This document shows positions 6,559 to 14,780 of a stretch of DNA of 64,000 nt, in pieces. This DNA is from Solihabitans fulvus. GTDB lineage: Bacteria > Actinomycetota > Actinomycetes > Mycobacteriales > Pseudonocardiaceae. The stretch covers positions 62,001 to 126,000 of the forward strand of contig NZ_VUOB01000075.1 of the NCBI RefSeq assembly GCF_008386585.1, in the 5' to 3' direction. Each line of letters begins with the position of its first letter. Position 1 is the first letter of the stretch. Both the position numbers and the translations under genes were made by a program. Below the pieces are notes generated by a model, which saw only the letters and a list, made by a program, of their open reading frames with translations, did no database searches and was not told the origin of the DNA.

Positions 6559-9391
6559 GGACACGGCTCGCGAGGCGGTCCTGGAGCCGGGCGTGTCGGA
6601 ACTGGTACACCGCGCCGGCCTGTCGCAGCACGCCACGGCGGTGGGCGTCGTCAACGAACCGGGTCAGCCGAAGTGGTGTCTGCCCGCGCAGGGCCAGCCA
6701 GGTTCGGGCGAGGACGAAGGCGCCCCATGACCGGCACGGGGCGACCGTGAGCCCGACCGCGAGCCCGAACAGCGCCCCGGCCACCAGCGCGGCGGCCATG
6801 GGGGTGTGATGAGGCATGGCCGTGCCTGCGACGGCGGCGCCAGCCAGCCCGTAGCCGAGGCTCCCCGGCCGTCGAAACGCGAACCAGCCGAGCAGCGCCG
6901 TCACCAGGCCGGCCGGCAGCGCGCGTCCGAGATAGAAGGCCTCGCCATCGAAGGTCTCGCCGACGGCACCGGCACTGGGGGTCTGCCGACTCGCCCCGAG
7001 GGCTACCGCGTAGAAGATGCCCAGCGACAGCGCGAAGGACAGGGTGTACGACAGCGTCGCGACGCGGTCCTGTTTCTGTTCCGTGGCCGGGCTGGCTACT
7101 TGTTGGGCGTCGGCGGGCGTGTCCAGCCATACGTGCAGACCGATGCCGAACCCGAACACCGCCACGAGCAGGAACACCACACCGATCGGGAGTGACCAGG
7201 CGAACCCGAACGCGAGGGCGATCAGCAGGCCGATCGCGAAGCGACCGAGGAATCGGGTGATGGTGCCCCGGAATCGCACCTCGACCCGCAGTGGCCCCGG
7301 CCGCGTGCCCAGCCCGTTGGCGAGGCAGGCGGCCACGGCGGTGGACAGCCCGTCGATCACGCCGACAACCGGGCCGCCCGCGAGGAGGCCGGCCAGCGCG
7401 AACATGAGCGCGGACGGCAACCCGAGCACGATTCCCCTGGTAACCGGGGGAATCGCCGCAACAAGACGCCACCAGGCGAGGTCCCGGGTGTGCAGGCGCT
7501 GGGCATGGTTGGCGAGGAAGGCCAGCCACTGTTGAGCCTGGGCCGGGTGGTAGCCGAGCAGGGCGGCCGACCGGTGTCCCGGCGGCGGTGGCCGCGTGGC
7601 GTAGACGGCGGGCACGAACGAGTCGAGCAGGTGTTCCTCGATCGTTGCCCGGTCCGGAAAGCGTGTCGTGTCACAGAGTTCGGTCGGATCGCTGGCCGGT
7701 TGAGCGTAGGCCGTGCGGACCAGGTCCACCATCAACGGGGTGGACAGCGTGTCGGCGAGCGGGCCGTGCCGGTGCTGTCTCAGGTGCTCCACGACCGGCT
7801 GCCAGCGGACGTCGCCGACCTGCTGCCGCGCGATGAGGAACGTGATGGCGTCGTCGAGTTCGACGGGTTCGATCTCGACCACGGCAGCCCTGGCGAGGAT
7901 GGTGCCTCCGTGCCGGACCGCCTGTTCGTATTCGGCGCTGCGGCAGGTCACCACGAGTGGGCGGCCGCCGGCTATCGCTCGGTCGAGCGCGTCCACCGCC
8001 GCCGCGTGAAGCCCCGGCGGGGTCTCGTCGAGACCGTCGAGCACCGGCAGCACCCGACCCTCTCGGACCAGCCGCATGGCGGCCTCCGGTCCGTAGGTGG
8101 CAGCGTTGGCCAGACCTGGATACTCCTCAACCAGCTTGCCGGCGAGCCAGGTGTGCAGGTGCTGGCGGTGGGGATCCCAGGACGACAGCGGCAGCAACAC
8201 CGGCGTCGCCTCATCCGGCATCCGGTCGCCAAGGAGCCCGAGGGTCAACAGGATCGCCAGCACCGTCTTGCCAGCACCGGGTTCGCCGAGCACCACCAGT
8301 TGACGCGCGGGAAGCCGCCGGAACTCCACCAGCACGTCCGTGAGGTCACCGCGCAGTTTCAGCGGCTCCGGTCGGCCTTCGCCGCCTTCCTCGCCGAGCA
8401 CGGCGGACGCCGCCGCGGCCACCGGCCGGCCCGTGCTGGACCACCACACCCGCACCGGTTCCGGCCGTTGCAGGGACCGCAGTTCGACCTCCGCCGTCCA
8501 CTGCCGGCCAACCGCCGTCGCCAGATCCGTCATCGCCCGGTCGACGCGATCTGCCGAAGGCTCGCCGGCCTGACTTGCCGCCGGAGCAGAAAGTTGTTGT
8601 GCCGCAAGGAGAGGCCTGGCCAACTCGACGTCACCACGCAGGATCCGCTCGTGCAGCTCCCGCAGTTCCGTGCCGGGATCGATGCCGAGTTCCTCCGCGA
8701 GCTGCCGACGGGTGTCCTGGAAGACAGCCAGCGCGTCGGCCCGGCGACCGGCTCGATGCAGGGCGAGCATCAGCAGCGCCCGCAACCGCTCCCGCAGCGG
8801 ATACGCACCGACCAGGGGGATGAGTTCTGCGATGGCCGCCGTGTGCTCACCGAGGTCGAGGCTGGTCTGCGCGCGCAGTTCGAGGGCGCTCAACTGGTGC
8901 TCGCGCAACCGCTGCCGCTCCGTGTCGATCAGCGAACCGCCCAGTCCGCCGAACGGGTCACCGCGCCACAGCACCAGCGCCGCGTCGATCTCCGCCGCTG
9001 ACGCCGTCAGATCGCCGCATCTGCGGTGTTCTCCCGCGAGCGTGAGGTGGTGCTCGAACACGGCGGCGTCGAACTGGGCAGGGTCGCCGCGCAGCAGATA
9101 CCCCGCGTCCTCGGACACCAGCACGACGTCCGGATCGCCGGGCCCGCACCCCGGTTGCAGTGTCTGACGAAGGCGGCTGACGTAGGTCTGCACGGCGTTT
9201 CGAGCGCCTCGCGGCGGGTTTTCCTCCCATACCGCGTCAATGATCGCCGTAACAGGTACCGGTTTGTTCAGGTGCAGCAACAGAATCGCCAGCACGGCCT
9301 GTAGTTTGGCCTGCCGCAGCTCGATCTCTCGCCCAGCTCGCCCCACCGTGATCTGCCCCAGCACGCAATAACTGAACCCATCGTTGGTCAC
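6530..9391 (-). CDS. SARP-NACHT regulator with multi-TM C-terminal half
   Basis: A 953-residue protein combining four parts. Residues 1-100 form an OmpR-type winged helix as in SARP/AfsR activators ('AVQTYVSRLRQTL'). Residues 105-255 are the bacterial transcriptional activation domain (BTAD), ending 'ELGIDPGTELRELHERIL'. Residues 360-560 are a NACHT-type NTPase with Walker A 'LGEPGAGKT' (about 368-376) and Walker B 'VLPVLDGLDETP' (about 446-457). From about 655 to 900 there are seven to eight hydrophobic helices, followed by a short tail. This would put a DNA-binding domain on a membrane-anchored signal NTPase. It is divergent from the secreted-protein gene at 9651. Its last roughly nine residues (HQPPATATR) are encoded by DNA that belongs to the transposase remnant, so the native C-terminus was probably replaced. 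Confidence 0.85.
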   Translation of the reverse strand: MTNDGFSYCVLGQITVGRAGREIELRQAKLQAVLAILLLHLNKPVPVTAIIDAVWEENPPRGARNAVQTYVSRLRQTLQPGCGPGDPDVVLVSEDAGYLLRGDPAQFDAAVFEHHLTLAGEHRRCGDLTASAAEIDAALVLWRGDPFGGLGGSLIDTERQRLREHQLSALELRAQTSLDLGEHTAAIAELIPLVGAYPLRERLRALLMLALHRAGRRADALAVFQDTRRQLAEELGIDPGTELRELHERILRGDVELARPLLAAQQLSAPAASQAGEPSADRVDRAMTDLATAVGRQWTAEVELRSLQRPEPVRVWWSSTGRPVAAAASAVLGEEGGEGRPEPLKLRGDLTDVLVEFRRLPARQLVVLGEPGAGKTVLAILLTLGLLGDRMPDEATPVLLPLSSWDPHRQHLHTWLAGKLVEEYPGLANAATYGPEAAMRLVREGRVLPVLDGLDETPPGLHAAAVDALDRAIAGGRPLVVTCRSAEYEQAVRHGGTILARAAVVEIEPVELDDAITFLIARQQVGDVRWQPVVEHLRQHRHGPLADTLSTPLMVDLVRTAYAQPASDPTELCDTTRFPDRATIEEHLLDSFVPAVYATRPPPPGHRSAALLGYHPAQAQQWLAFLANHAQRLHTRDLAWWRLVAAIPPVTRGIVLGLPSALMFALAGLLAGGPVVGVIDGLSTAVAACLANGLGTRPGPLRVEVRFRGTITRFLGRFAIGLLIALAFGFAWSLPIGVVFLLVAVFGFGIGLHVWLDTPADAQQVASPATEQKQDRVATLSYTLSFALSLGIFYAVALGASRQTPSAGAVGETFDGEAFYLGRALPAGLVTALLGWFAFRRPGSLGYGLAGAAVAGTAMPHHTPMAAALVAGALFGLAVGLTVAPCRSWGAFVLARTWLALRGQTPLRLTRFVDDAHRRGVLRQAGAVYQFRHARLQDRLASRVHQPPATATR

Positions 9392-9650
9392 AAACCCTCC
9401 CCGGCCGTGAACCCGACAACCGTAGGTGCCTTCGAGCCGCCGAAACTAGCACCGAACGGGCGAATGCCTCGAACCGGCGACCAGCCGAGACAGCGTCGTG
9501 ACAGCGATGTGTACGGGACAGGCGACACGGTTCACCGGCACATCGACGGCGTCTGCAATGCCGACAGGGTCACCATTCACGGTTCGACGGCGAGCCAGCG
9601 ACACGCCTTCGTGTGCGCACTGATACGTATGTCACGAAAGGAGAGTCTTG
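9392..9650. promoter_or_regulatory. Divergent promoter region
   Basis: A 259-bp interval between the SARP-NACHT start and the secreted-protein start. I see no gene in it. AAGGAG at 9638-9643 is the ribosome site of the plus-strand gene. No clear SARP-type heptamer repeat was recognised by eye. Confidence 0.5.
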
Positions 9651-10133
9651 ATGCTGTACATCAGGCGTCAGATCGCTCGACTGGCTCTGGTTCTCGTCGC
9701 CGTTGCCACTCTCGTGGGTTTGGCCCCGGCAGTGGCCGGAGCCGCGACAACCGATACCAACGACACGGCGTCGATCTCGTTCGACACCCCCGCCGGCGTC
9801 CTGGCCGACGACAACGCGGTGGCCGTCGCCGGAGCCGTTCAGGCCGACTGCGGATGGATCACGTGCACGGTCCGACTCGACCGCAACTGGACGAGAAACG
9901 CGCAGTCCGCGGCCTTTATCGTGGAACATGGTGCAGCGCTGTGCCGGTTCATCCCCAATGGTGCCGTTGCGTCAGCGTGCGAGGCCTTCGTTCGATGGAA
10001 GGCCGGACAGTTCGCGAGCAAGGCACACGTGTACTACTCACACGGCAACTGCTTGGGAATCAAGATCCCCATCCCTGCCCCGGCTCTCGCCTACCCGGTA
10101 TCCGTGGCGCACGGTTACAAGAATTGCAGGTAG
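9651..10133 (+). CDS. Small secreted protein, four or more cysteines
   Basis: A 160-residue protein with a Sec signal peptide: basic start, hydrophobic core 'LALVLVAVATLVGLAPAVA' and cleavage after 'AGA'. The mature chain has Cys residues in 'DCGWITCTVRL', 'LCRFIPNG', 'ACEAF', 'NCLG' and the terminal 'NCR', probably paired as disulfides outside the cell. I know similar small exported proteins in actinomycetes but no characterised member. The start is ATG at 9651 with AAGGAG seven bases upstream; a TTG at 9648 is less likely. It is divergent from the SARP-NACHT regulator, which may control it. Confidence 0.7.
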   Translation: MLYIRRQIARLALVLVAVATLVGLAPAVAGAATTDTNDTASISFDTPAGVLADDNAVAVAGAVQADCGWITCTVRLDRNWTRNAQSAAFIVEHGAALCRFIPNGAVASACEAFVRWKAGQFASKAHVYYSHGNCLGIKIPIPAPALAYPVSVAHGYKNCR

Positions 10134-10223
10134 GCGGGCTTGGGTCGGTCCGGTGGGCGGCGGCCCGTTTAGTTGACACCCAAACCCGCTGTGCCATAGG
10201 ACTTGAGCGATCACGGTAGTTGT

Positions 10224-10273
10224 CGTCGAGACTCCCGGTCCGTCAGGACAGGTGAGGGCCGGGAGTCTCGACG
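10224..10273. repeat. 15-bp perfect inverted repeat in the PI-PLC leader
   Basis: CGTCGAGACTCCCGG at 10224-10238 and its exact complement at 10259-10273, separated by 20 nt. It lies immediately before a ribosome site (AGAAGGA) and a 26-codon ORF that starts with ATG at 10286. It could end transcription from upstream or form a leader hairpin in the mRNA of the downstream gene. Confidence 0.6.
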
Positions 10274-10285
10274 AGAAGGAACACC

Positions 10286-10366
10286 ATGAGCCCTTCGACG
10301 CACGGCGACATCAATCGGCGGGCCCGGCTCGCCGACATACTCCCGCCGACATACTCCCTGAGCTGA
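10286..10366 (+). CDS. Possible 26-residue leader ORF
   Basis: ATG at 10286 follows GAAGGA by five to six bases, a better ribosome site than that of the large gene downstream. It encodes 26 residues (MSPSTHGDINRR...LPPTYSLS) and stops at 10366, 14 bp before the PI-PLC GTG. A short tandem repeat (CCGACATACTC, twice) lies in its 3' half. It may be a regulatory leader, or the relic of an older start of the next gene. Confidence 0.3.
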   Translation: MSPSTHGDINRRARLADILPPTYSLS

Positions 10367-10380
10367 CAAGGATTCCGCCC

Positions 10381-11484
10381 GTGCACAAGCCCCGCCAGTC
10401 GCGGCGTGTCGTCCCGCCGCGCCGCATCGCCAGGACGGCGCTGGCCGTCCTCGCCCTCGGCGCCCTTGCCGGTGGCATGCTCGCCTCGTCAAGCCCGGCC
10501 CTCGCCCAACCGTTCTGGTCTTCGAGTGCCTTCAACAGTGTGACCCTGTCCAGCCACCCCGACTGGATGAGTCAGGTGCCCGACCCGACCGGCCTCGGCG
10601 CCCTGTCCATCCCCGGCACGCACGACACCCTGGCCATCCACGGCGGCCTGGCCCCGTGGGCGTATGAGGCCCAGGAGAACCACGGCGACAGCGCCGCCAC
10701 CCTCACCGCGCAACTGGACGCCGGCATCCGAGCCATCGACATCCGGGTGCGCGTGATCGGCGACGCGTTCGCCATTCACCACGCCGACGTCTACCAGTAC
10801 GCGAACTTCGACGACGTGCTTGCCCGCGCGCAGTCCTTTCTCAACGCAGAACCCACCGAGACGATCCTGCTCAACCTGCACGGCGAGTGCGACGCGGACA
10901 CCACCGAGGGCGGTAGCGGGAGCTCCTCGATCGGTCGCTGCGCCGACGATCCGTCCAACACCACCCAGGCCGACCGGATCGCCATCTTCACCGGCTACCT
11001 CGCCCGCTACCCGGGGTTGTTCTACGCGCCAACGGTCACCGGCAACAGCACCTCCGCCATGCCCACCCTCGGCCAGGTTCGCGGCCGCATCGTGCTGACC
11101 GACTTCACCGGGCCGCGCGGCCAGATCTATCCCGGTTTCGGCCTGACGCAGCTGACCGTCGGAGACAACAGCGGCCGCGTCGAGAACGACTGGAAACAGT
11201 GCGACCTCGCGGAGAAATGGCGGGAGGCGGAGGCCAACCTGGTCAACGCCAACGAAGACCATTCCGGCGCGCTGTACATCACCTACACCTCGGCCAACTG
11301 TGCCCCGCTTGGCGCAGGCCCAGCCGACATGGCCGGCGGCTACTTTGGGGGCACCGGGGAGAACCAGCGCCTGCTCGACTACCTCGACACCAGCAGCCCT
11401 ACCCACACCGGTCTGCTCAGGATGGACTACCCCGGGTACGCGCTTGTCGCCGCCATCATCGACCGCAACCCAACCTGTCCCTGA
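10381..11484 (+). CDS. Secreted phosphatidylinositol-specific phospholipase C
   Basis: A 367-residue exported PI-PLC of the bacterial X-domain type, which cleaves phosphatidylinositol or its glycosylated forms. After a signal peptide ('TALAVLALGALAGGMLAS', cleavage near ALA-Q) come the catalytic motifs: 'IPGTHDT' with the first His, 'IRAIDIRVR' with the Asp/Arg substrate contacts, and 'FAIHHADVYQY' with the second His. The length fits the family. I chose GTG at 10381, preceded by AAGGA, because the longer frame starting at 10252 would place an implausible 43 residues before the signal sequence. A terminator-like hairpin follows at 11504. Confidence 0.8.
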   Translation: MHKPRQSRRVVPPRRIARTALAVLALGALAGGMLASSSPALAQPFWSSSAFNSVTLSSHPDWMSQVPDPTGLGALSIPGTHDTLAIHGGLAPWAYEAQENHGDSAATLTAQLDAGIRAIDIRVRVIGDAFAIHHADVYQYANFDDVLARAQSFLNAEPTETILLNLHGECDADTTEGGSGSSSIGRCADDPSNTTQADRIAIFTGYLARYPGLFYAPTVTGNSTSAMPTLGQVRGRIVLTDFTGPRGQIYPGFGLTQLTVGDNSGRVENDWKQCDLAEKWREAEANLVNANEDHSGALYITYTSANCAPLGAGPADMAGGYFGGTGENQRLLDYLDTSSPTHTGLLRMDYPGYALVAAIIDRNPTCP

Positions 11485-11503
11485 GTTCCGTTGACGAGGC
11501 CCG

Positions 11504-11536
11504 CAGGAGCCACGACCGTCAATGCGGTGGCTCCTG
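11504..11536. terminator. Hairpin terminator after the PI-PLC gene
   Basis: CAGGAGCCAC at 11504-11513 pairs perfectly with GTGGCTCCTG at 11527-11536, loop 13 nt, 20 bp after the stop. No T-run follows, as is common in high-GC actinobacteria. Confidence 0.6.
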
Positions 11537-11650
11537 TGGTGTGTCGAGGACGGTTGTCCTCCTTGTGGTGGCCCACGAACCCTCGGTGACGCTGCTGCGC
11601 CGGCTGAACAACCGCTCCCACAAGGGCCCTGAGCACCACACAAGCGCGAC

Positions 11651-12383
11651 TCAGAACATCCCGCCACCGGCGTGCAGGGCCTGGCCGGTGATCCAGCGAC
11701 CGGCGTCGGAGGCCAGAAAGGCGACCACATCGGCGATGTCGGAGGGCTCGGCGAGCCTGCCGAAAGGGGATTTCGGCGGCGACCGCGGCGAGCTTCTCCG
11801 GTGGCATGGCCGCGACCTTTTCGGTGCGGGTCGGGCCGGGCCGGACGCTGTTCACGGTGATGCGGCGATCCGCGAGCTCGGTCGCCAGCACCCGGACCAG
11901 CTGATCGCCCGCAGCTTTGCTCGCCGCGTACAGGCCGGCGTTCGCGCGCGGCACCGCCGCCGCGCCGCTGGAGATGACGATGATCCGGCCTTCGTCCACC
12001 ACGCGTCCGGCCGCTGCGCGCAAGGTGGCGAAGGCGGCTCTGGTGTTGGCGTCGAAGACCCGGTCGTAGTCGGCGTCGGTGGCTTGGGCGAGCGGAGCGA
12101 AGTGGGTGACGGCGGCACAGTGCACCACCACATGCGGGTCGCCGTAGGACTCTCGTGCGACGTCGAAGACCCGGTTGACCTGCTCGGGCACGGCGACGTC
12201 GGCGTGCGCTGCGGTCGCCTCGCCGCCCGCCGCGCGGATGGCGGTCACGACGGACTCGGCCGCCTCGGCGTCGGAACGGTAGTTGACCACGACTCTGGCT
12301 CCTGTCGAGCCCAGCCGCTCGGCGACGGCGCGGCCGATGCCGTGGGCGGCACCGGTGACGATGACGGTCGGAATGTGTGACAC
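11651..12383 (-). pseudogene. SDR oxidoreductase with a one-base frameshift
   Basis: A classical short-chain dehydrogenase. 'VTGAAHGIGRAV' binds NAD(P), 'VVVHCAAVTHF' follows, and the active site has Ser in 'VISSGAAA' and Tyr-x-x-x-Lys in 'YAASKAA'. After 'AAEIPF' the frame breaks: reading the next base gives 'GRLAEPSDIADVVAFLASD' and a normal end 'GGGMF' with stop at 11651. One extra T in a CCCTTTCGG context (about 11770) explains it. The start GTG at 12383 is preceded by a GGGAGA ribosome site. It is divergent from the AraC gene at 12514. A sequencing error would restore a normal gene of about 243 residues. Confidence 0.75.
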
Positions 12384-12424
12384 GCGGTGTCTCCCTGAAG
12401 GACGCGGAAGGTTGGCGAATTGCC

Positions 12425-12452
12425 TTGTCGCAACGACGTTATGCGGCGACAA
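12425..12452. promoter_or_regulatory. Inverted repeat between the SDR and AraC genes
   Basis: TTGTCGC at 12425-12431 and GCGACAA at 12446-12452 form 7-bp arms with a 14-nt spacer inside the divergent promoter region. It may be the site of the AraC regulator or part of overlapping promoters. Confidence 0.35.
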
Positions 12453-12513
12453 TGATCCGGACCATGGTGGATTGTGCCCAAAACATGCTCGAACGGATCA
12501 CCGGAAGAGTGTG

Positions 12514-13407
12514 ATGGGCAGCGATCCCCTCAGCGATACGGTCGCCGCCCTGACTACGGCGCCCGCGCTGTCGGTCCACATCCGCGCCCGTGCGCCCTGG
12601 AGTCTGAGATTCGGTGGACGGCGGGGATTCGGCTTCCATGTGGTCGTGTCCGGCGAATGTCTGCTGGTTCGCGACGACGCCGATCCACTCCCGCTGCAAG
12701 CCGGGGACGTCGTGCTGATGCCCAGCGGGGCGGTCCACGCCCTCGCGGACGCGCCCGACACGGAGAGCCTCAACCTGGTCGTCGACCGCCGCATCGACCG
12801 GGTGGGAGTGGGTGGTGACGGCGCGGAGACCGTCGTGGTCTCCGGGGCTTACCGCATCGAATCAGGCAGGCGGCACCCGCTGCTCGCCGACCTCCCCGAT
12901 GTGGTCCACCTGTCCGGCGGCCGGGACCGTCGGCTGCACGCCGTCACCGCACTGCTCAGTGCGGAGATCACGTCGCGGGATCCGGGCGGCGAAGCCATCG
13001 TGGCGGCGCTGGTCGACGTCCTCCTGGTCTACATCCTGCGGGCCTGGTACGACGGCAGATCCACGGGTTGGACCGCCGCGATGGCCGATCCGGCGACTGG
13101 TCACATCCTGCAGCGAATGCATTCCCGGCCCGCCGAGTCCTGGACCGTGGACCGCCTGGCCGCCGAGGCCGGTTTGGCCAGGGCCACCTTCACCCGCCGC
13201 TTCACCAGGCTCGTCGGCGAGCCGCCCCTCACCTATCTCACCCGCTGGCGAATGATCACGGCGGCACGCCTTCTTCGCGGCGACCGCACCCCGCTGGCCA
13301 CCGTCGCCCGGCACGTCGGCTACACCTCGGAATTCGCCTTCGCCAAAGCCTTCAAACGCGAGTACGGAATCGCCCCGGGCACCTACCGCAGCGAGCACAG
13401 AGGCTAG
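12514..13407 (+). CDS. AraC-family regulator with cupin sensor domain
   Basis: A 297-residue regulator. The N-terminal half is a cupin-type sensor ('VVVSGECLLVRDDADPLPL', 'LMPSGAVHALAD') as in actinobacterial AraC proteins of the cupin_6 group. The C-terminal 100 residues hold two HTH motifs: 'WTVDRLAAEAGLARATFTRR' and 'TPLATVARHVGYTSEFAFAK', with the usual ending 'GIAPGTYR'. The start is ATG at 12514, with GGAAG upstream. It faces the SDR gene, which it probably controls; regulators of this group commonly sit next to an SDR or oxidoreductase. The ligand is unknown. Confidence 0.85.
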   Translation: MGSDPLSDTVAALTTAPALSVHIRARAPWSLRFGGRRGFGFHVVVSGECLLVRDDADPLPLQAGDVVLMPSGAVHALADAPDTESLNLVVDRRIDRVGVGGDGAETVVVSGAYRIESGRRHPLLADLPDVVHLSGGRDRRLHAVTALLSAEITSRDPGGEAIVAALVDVLLVYILRAWYDGRSTGWTAAMADPATGHILQRMHSRPAESWTVDRLAAEAGLARATFTRRFTRLVGEPPLTYLTRWRMITAARLLRGDRTPLATVARHVGYTSEFAFAKAFKREYGIAPGTYRSEHRG

Positions 13408-13411
13408 GAGC

Positions 13412-13726
13412 GTGTCGATCCTGTCGCTGCTGACGATCCGCACCCGCGAACCCCGCCCGGCAGCACCCAAGCGGCGGCACCTGCTGACGGAGATGCGCGA
13501 CGGCCTGGCCTGGATCCTGAAGACACCGATCCTGCGATGGCTGGCGCTCATCGGGTTCTGCTGCAACTTCTCGATGATCACCGTCTGGACGATGTTCCTG
13601 TTCTACGGGGCCAACGACCTGCACCTGGCCCTGGCGACACTGGCCGCAGTAGTCACCGCAGTGGCGTGGCGATTACTGGGACGTCCTCGACAGGGCCTTG
13701 ACCTTGCCCTGCGGGGCAAGGTTTAG
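13412..13726 (+). pseudogene. Internal fragment of an MFS (macrolide-efflux-like) transporter
   Basis: Residues 1-75 of this open frame, such as 'LLTIRTREPRPAAPKRRHLL' and 'WLALIGFCCNFSMITVWTMF', match the central loop and TM7 region of MFS_3-type exporters. The first six TM segments and the last five are gone. After about residue 80 the frame runs into the MerR promoter. The GTG at 13412 may be read after the AraC stop, but the product would be a single-TM stub. Confidence 0.7.
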
Positions 13727-13729
13727 CGT
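13698..13729 (+). promoter_or_regulatory. MerR-type promoter with dyad operator
   Basis: A -35 element TTGACC (13698-13703) is followed by the perfect dyad CCTTGCCC-TGCG-GGGCAAGG (13702-13721) and a -10-like TTTAGC/TAGCGT at 13722-13729. The 18-20 bp spacer filled by a palindrome is the hallmark of promoters that MerR proteins untwist. It lies just before the MerR fusion gene at 13747. Confidence 0.75.
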
Positions 13730-13746
13730 TCTTCGAGGTGGGAGTT

Positions 13747-14703
13747 ATGCGGATCAGTGAACTTGCCCGCCGGGCGGGCGTGACGACCAAGGCGGTGCGC
13801 TATTACGAATCGCTGGGATTGCTCATGCCCAAGCGGCTTGCCAACGGCTACCGAGATTACAACGAGCACGACGTACGACTCACGCAGGAGATCCGGGCGC
13901 TCGGCAGCCTCGGAATTCCCGTTGAGCGCACCCGGCCGTTCCTGGACTGCCTCACAGCTGGCCATCGACACGCCGACGACTGCCCAGCCTCACTGGCCGG
14001 GTACCAGGACGCAATCGACGAGCTCACGCGGCACATCGAAGGACTGACCACACGCCGAACGGTACTGATCGCGCACCTACAGGAGGCCGCCTACCGCAAT
14101 AGCCGCGTCTCACCGGTCAACGAAAAAGAGGATCTGATGACTGACCACACGAGCGTGCCCGCTGGCCTGCCCGTCCCCAAGGACGACGGTGCGGCCACTC
14201 ATCTACCCGGGATGAAGGTGCCACAGCTGGAACTTCAGGGTACCGGCGGTGCGACGATCCGCATCGACGCGCTCGGCGCGGGCCGGACGGTGATCTACAT
14301 TTACCCACTCACCGGCCGCCCCGGCACCGACCTGCCCGACGGCTGGGACTCGATCCCCGGAGCGCGCGGCTGCACTCCCGAGGCATGCGGCTTCCGCGAC
14401 CACTATCAGGAACTGCTCGCCGCCGGCGCGGGCCGCCTGTTCGGCCTGTCAAGCCAGGACACCGACTATCAACGCGAGGTCGTCGAGCGGCTCCACCTGC
14501 CGTTCCCAATGCTCTCTGACCCCGCGCGGAGCCTGGCCCAGGCGCTCAATCTGCCCACGTTCGACGCTGGCGGGCAGACGCTGTACAGGCGGCTGACTTT
14601 GATCATCCACGACGACGTGATCGAGCATGTCTTCTATCCGATCTTCCCACCGAACGAGCATGCCGACCAGGTCCTGGCCTGGCTACGGAGCAACCCCCTG
14701 TAG
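13747..14703 (+). CDS. MerR regulator fused to a peroxiredoxin
   Basis: A 318-residue protein. Residues 1-75 are a MerR HTH ('RISELARRAGVTTKAVRYYE'), residues 76-125 the dimer coil. Residues 131-318 are a complete peroxiredoxin of the AhpC-TSA/redoxin type. Its peroxidatic Cys lies in 'IPGARGCTPEACGFRDHYQE', with further family motifs 'LFGLSSQDTDYQREVVERLH' and 'FPMLSDPARSLA'. The junction 'NEKEDL-MTDHTSVPAGLPVP' retains what looks like the peroxiredoxin's own ATG (14137) with GAGGA just before it, so the enzyme may also be made separately. The gene follows its own MerR-type promoter and may couple peroxide removal to transcription control. Confidence 0.85.
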   Translation: MRISELARRAGVTTKAVRYYESLGLLMPKRLANGYRDYNEHDVRLTQEIRALGSLGIPVERTRPFLDCLTAGHRHADDCPASLAGYQDAIDELTRHIEGLTTRRTVLIAHLQEAAYRNSRVSPVNEKEDLMTDHTSVPAGLPVPKDDGAATHLPGMKVPQLELQGTGGATIRIDALGAGRTVIYIYPLTGRPGTDLPDGWDSIPGARGCTPEACGFRDHYQELLAAGAGRLFGLSSQDTDYQREVVERLHLPFPMLSDPARSLAQALNLPTFDAGGQTLYRRLTLIIHDDVIEHVFYPIFPPNEHADQVLAWLRSNPL

Positions 14704-14780
14704 CGGTCGGCGTTCCGCGGAGGGCATAGCGTCGGCGTTCTATGGTCTCCGTCCATGCTCGGTACTTCTGTGGAGGCGTC

